Below are positions 62,256 through 64,000 of a DNA stretch of 64,000 nt, piece by piece; position 1 is the first letter of the stretch, and every line of letters begins with the position of its first letter. Source of the DNA: Flavobacterium sp. GT3R68 (lineage in GTDB: Bacteria > Bacteroidota > Bacteroidia > Flavobacteriales > Flavobacteriaceae); the NCBI RefSeq assembly GCF_007109225.1, contig NZ_VJZK01000001.1:454731-518730 (forward strand), given 5' to 3'. The translations under genes and the position numbers were made by a program. The notes under the pieces are model-generated. The model did no database searches. It saw nothing but the letters and a program-made list of their open reading frames with translations, and was not told where the DNA came from.

Positions 62256-62708
62256 ATGAAGAATATATTTAATCCGGAAAATAACAAGGAATTAATGGAA
62301 AGATTACAGAAATTATCTCCTGATTCCCAAAAGCAATGGGGAAAAATGACCGTTTCCCAAATGCTGCTGCACTGTCAAAAACCTTTGGAAGTAGCAGAAC
62401 AAAAGCTAGTAGTAAAAAGAGGTTTTATCAGTTTTCTGTTCGGAAAAATGATGAAGACCAAATTAATCAATAAAGGGGAGAGCTTCACTCAAAACCTGCC
62501 AACGGCAAAGGAATTCATAATAGATACAGAGGTTGATTTTGAAAAGGAGAAACAAACCTTAAAGAATATGTTAGAAGATTATGGGTTGCGAGGCGAGAGC
62601 GTCATTGTGATGGCGACGCATCCTTTTTTCGGGAACCTGTCCCCGGAGGAATGGGGGATTTTGTTTTACAAACACCTCGATCATCATTTTACTCAATTCA
62701 GCGTTTAA
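62256..62708 (+). CDS. DUF1569 domain-containing protein
   Basis: 150 residues, a helical bundle of the DinB/YfiT-like superfamily. Segments WGKMTVSQMLLHCQKPLEVAE and MATHPFFGNLSPEEWGILFY followed by HLDHHFTQF fit DUF1569; the three His (MLLHCQ, HLDHH) could hold a metal ion as in DinB proteins. Function unknown. It ends at a strong terminator. Confidence 0.85.
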   Translation: MKNIFNPENNKELMERLQKLSPDSQKQWGKMTVSQMLLHCQKPLEVAEQKLVVKRGFISFLFGKMMKTKLINKGESFTQNLPTAKEFIIDTEVDFEKEKQTLKNMLEDYGLRGESVIVMATHPFFGNLSPEEWGILFYKHLDHHFTQFSV

Positions 62709-62712
62709 TAAA

Positions 62713-62738
62713 AAAGCCTCACATTTCTGTGAGGCTTT
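62713..62738. terminator. intrinsic terminator after the DUF1569 gene
   Basis: Perfect ten-base arms 62713-62722 and 62729-62738 with a six-base loop; A5 before and T-rich after on both strands. It lies five bases past the stop at 62708 and could also end the minus-strand gene at 62809. Confidence 0.85.
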
Positions 62739-62808
62739 ACTTTTTCAATTATTTTTTTATTTTGAAGATTTATGAGAATAGGGAATTTCTAGCTTAAAAT
62801 CGATTTCT

Positions 62809-64000
62809 TTATTCTTTGATGAACTTCCTGGATAAAACAGCTTCATTATTATGTAATATAATTATGTAAAAACCATTTGTCAAATTGCTTACATTTATAG
62901 TGTTGCCAGAGACTATGTTTTCGACTACTTTTTTACCAATTAAGTCGTAAATCTCGTATTTATGAATGTTCGTTTCAGTTGAAGTAAAATGTAATAAATC
63001 TTTTACTGGATTAGGATATAAGACAAGTAATTTTTTTTCATATGTATTAATCGATGTAGAAAGCGTAGTAATATTTCCCATTAACCGAACAAGTCGATTG
63101 GATATTTGCGTTTTATATAATGTAAAATCTCCTCCAACTAAAATTTTTCCATCGGTTTGTAAGACTATTGCATTAACAACATTGTCAAATCCTGTTGCCG
63201 TATTAAATGTTGCATCTTTAGTACCATCATTATTTAATCGTATCAGACTTTTAGAAGCAATTCCATTATAAGTAGTGAAAAAGCCGCCAACTAAAATTTT
63301 TCCATCGCTTTGTATCGCTATTGATTTGATGATATTGTCAAATCCTGTCCCAATATTAAAAAGAGAATCTATACTACCATCATTATTTAGTCGTATCAAT
63401 TTGTTTGCAGGGACTCCATTATAAGTACTAAAAATGCCGCCCATTAGAATTTTCCCATTAGATTGGGAAATAATTGTGTTAACTAAACCATTAAGACCTG
63501 TTCCTGTATCAAAAGAGGTATCTATACCACCATCGTTGTTTAATCTGATTAATCTGTTTTTTGTGACTCCATTATACGTAGTGAAATCACCTCCTACCAA
63601 AATTTTTCCGTCCGTTTGAAGGGTTATTGTATTTAACAAATTATTAAAACCTGCTCCTGTGTTAAAGGTTGTATCTATACTACCATTGCTGTTTAATCGT
63701 ATTATTCTATTTACTGCTGTGCCATTATAGGAGGTAAAATAACCTCCAACTAAAATTTTCCCGTCATTTTGTAAGGAAATTGCAGATACAGAGTTATTAA
63801 ATCCTGTTCCTACATTAAATGCAGGGTCAACAATACCATTACCGTTTAATCGGATTATTCTGTTAGTGATGATTCCATTAAAATTTGTAAAATCACCTCC
63901 AGCTAAAATTTTTCCGTCTGGCTGTAGGACTATTGTCTTTAAACTGTAATTAAAGCCGGATTCAGTATTAAATGAAGTGTCAATATTAGCATTATTGTTT
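62809..64000 (-). CDS. delta-60 repeat protein with type IX sorting domain, C-terminal part (cut by window end)
   Basis: The minus-strand frame is open from base 64000 to the stop at 62809, so at least 397 codons lie in the window and the true start is beyond it. Repeats of 51 residues follow one another about six times; each has TDGKILVGGDFTTYNG and RLIRLNNDGGIDTSF, the delta-60 beta-propeller repeat. The last 75 residues are a type A type IX sorting domain (LVLYPNPVKDLLHF ... SNLTNGFYIIIL ... FIKE), which directs export across the outer membrane. A TTG at 63639 is an internal Leu codon, not a start. Confidence 0.9.
   Translation of the reverse strand, partial: NNNANIDTSFNTESGFNYSLKTIVLQPDGKILAGGDFTNFNGIITNRIIRLNGNGIVDPAFNVGTGFNNSVSAISLQNDGKILVGGYFTSYNGTAVNRIIRLNSNGSIDTTFNTGAGFNNLLNTITLQTDGKILVGGDFTTYNGVTKNRLIRLNNDGGIDTSFDTGTGLNGLVNTIISQSNGKILMGGIFSTYNGVPANKLIRLNNDGSIDSLFNIGTGFDNIIKSIAIQSDGKILVGGFFTTYNGIASKSLIRLNNDGTKDATFNTATGFDNVVNAIVLQTDGKILVGGDFTLYKTQISNRLVRLMGNITTLSTSINTYEKKLLVLYPNPVKDLLHFTSTETNIHKYEIYDLIGKKVVENIVSGNTINVSNLTNGFYIIILHNNEAVLSRKFIKE

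Noticed and set aside
62809..64000. Regular 153-base DNA repeats resembling a CRISPR or tandem array
   Set aside because: They are in frame, diverge at third codon positions and encode 51-residue delta-60 repeats. No spacers or cas genes are present.

Overview
The window reads as a chromosomal segment of a Flavobacterium-like member of the Bacteroidota (Flavobacteriia). The reasons are: promoters of the TTG / TAnnTTTG type; almost no Shine-Dalgarno sequences; lineage-typical families (DUF6341, DUF6427, DUF4254, DUF5687, DUF6168, DUF4292); a SprE-like gliding/type IX secretion lipoprotein; a C-terminal type IX sorting domain; and many secreted proteins beginning with a VGIGT motif. There are no rRNA or tRNA genes, CRISPR arrays, insertion sequences or prophage modules that I can see. 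Most of the window is conserved core genome.

Layout. 1-4.2 kb: the end of purD, two small-family genes, upp, DUF4254 and a family 9 glycosyltransferase. 4.2-9.6 kb: three minus-strand secreted VGIGT proteins, two of which end in a phage tail-fibre type S74 auto-chaperone domain. 9.7-13.1 kb: a flavin/2Fe-2S reductase and a DUF5687 ABC exporter pair. 13.4-22.4 kb: sprE, a bactofilin and the ATP synthase genes atpZ, a DUF6168-like gene, and atpB-E-F-H-A-G; atpD and atpC are absent from this locus. 22.4-32.2 kb: a prolyl oligopeptidase, an acetyltransferase, a polysaccharide flippase, dut, a sugar nucleotidyltransferase, a TPR protein, a DUF4292 lipoprotein and an EnvC-like LytM protein. 32.2-43.2 kb: a thioesterase, an HU/SPOR protein, dprA, trpS, two acyltransferases, an ECF sigma factor with a membrane-spanning partner, recA, an acyl-ACP desaturase and an HD hydrolase.

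43.4-58 kb is dominated by heme biosynthesis. hemH and a hemJ-like gene lie on the minus strand with a histidine kinase and an enoyl-CoA hydratase. A plus-strand operon carries hemA-hemC-hemD-hemE-(acetyltransferase, small membrane protein)-hemF-hemB-cytochrome c. An AraC-type regulator is divergent from hemA. Three tandem VGIGT jelly-roll-like proteins sit between hemH and this regulator. 58-64 kb: a DNA alkyltransferase, a serine hydrolase, an exonuclease, a fused SpmA/SpmB-type membrane protein, a DUF1569 protein and the end of a delta-60 repeat protein with a type IX sorting domain.

Observations most worth a second look: (i) the first ten codons of hemF recur just upstream, at the start of a small AT-rich membrane gene, suggesting how two genes entered the heme operon; (ii) two intergenic copies of a hairpin element whose stems differ by compensating base changes; (iii) the three-gene VGIGT operon and the two S74 proteins; (iv) a protein that appears to join an anti-sigma-like cytoplasmic end and an inner-membrane helix to an outer-membrane beta-barrel. 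No complete novel defence or mobile system was identified.
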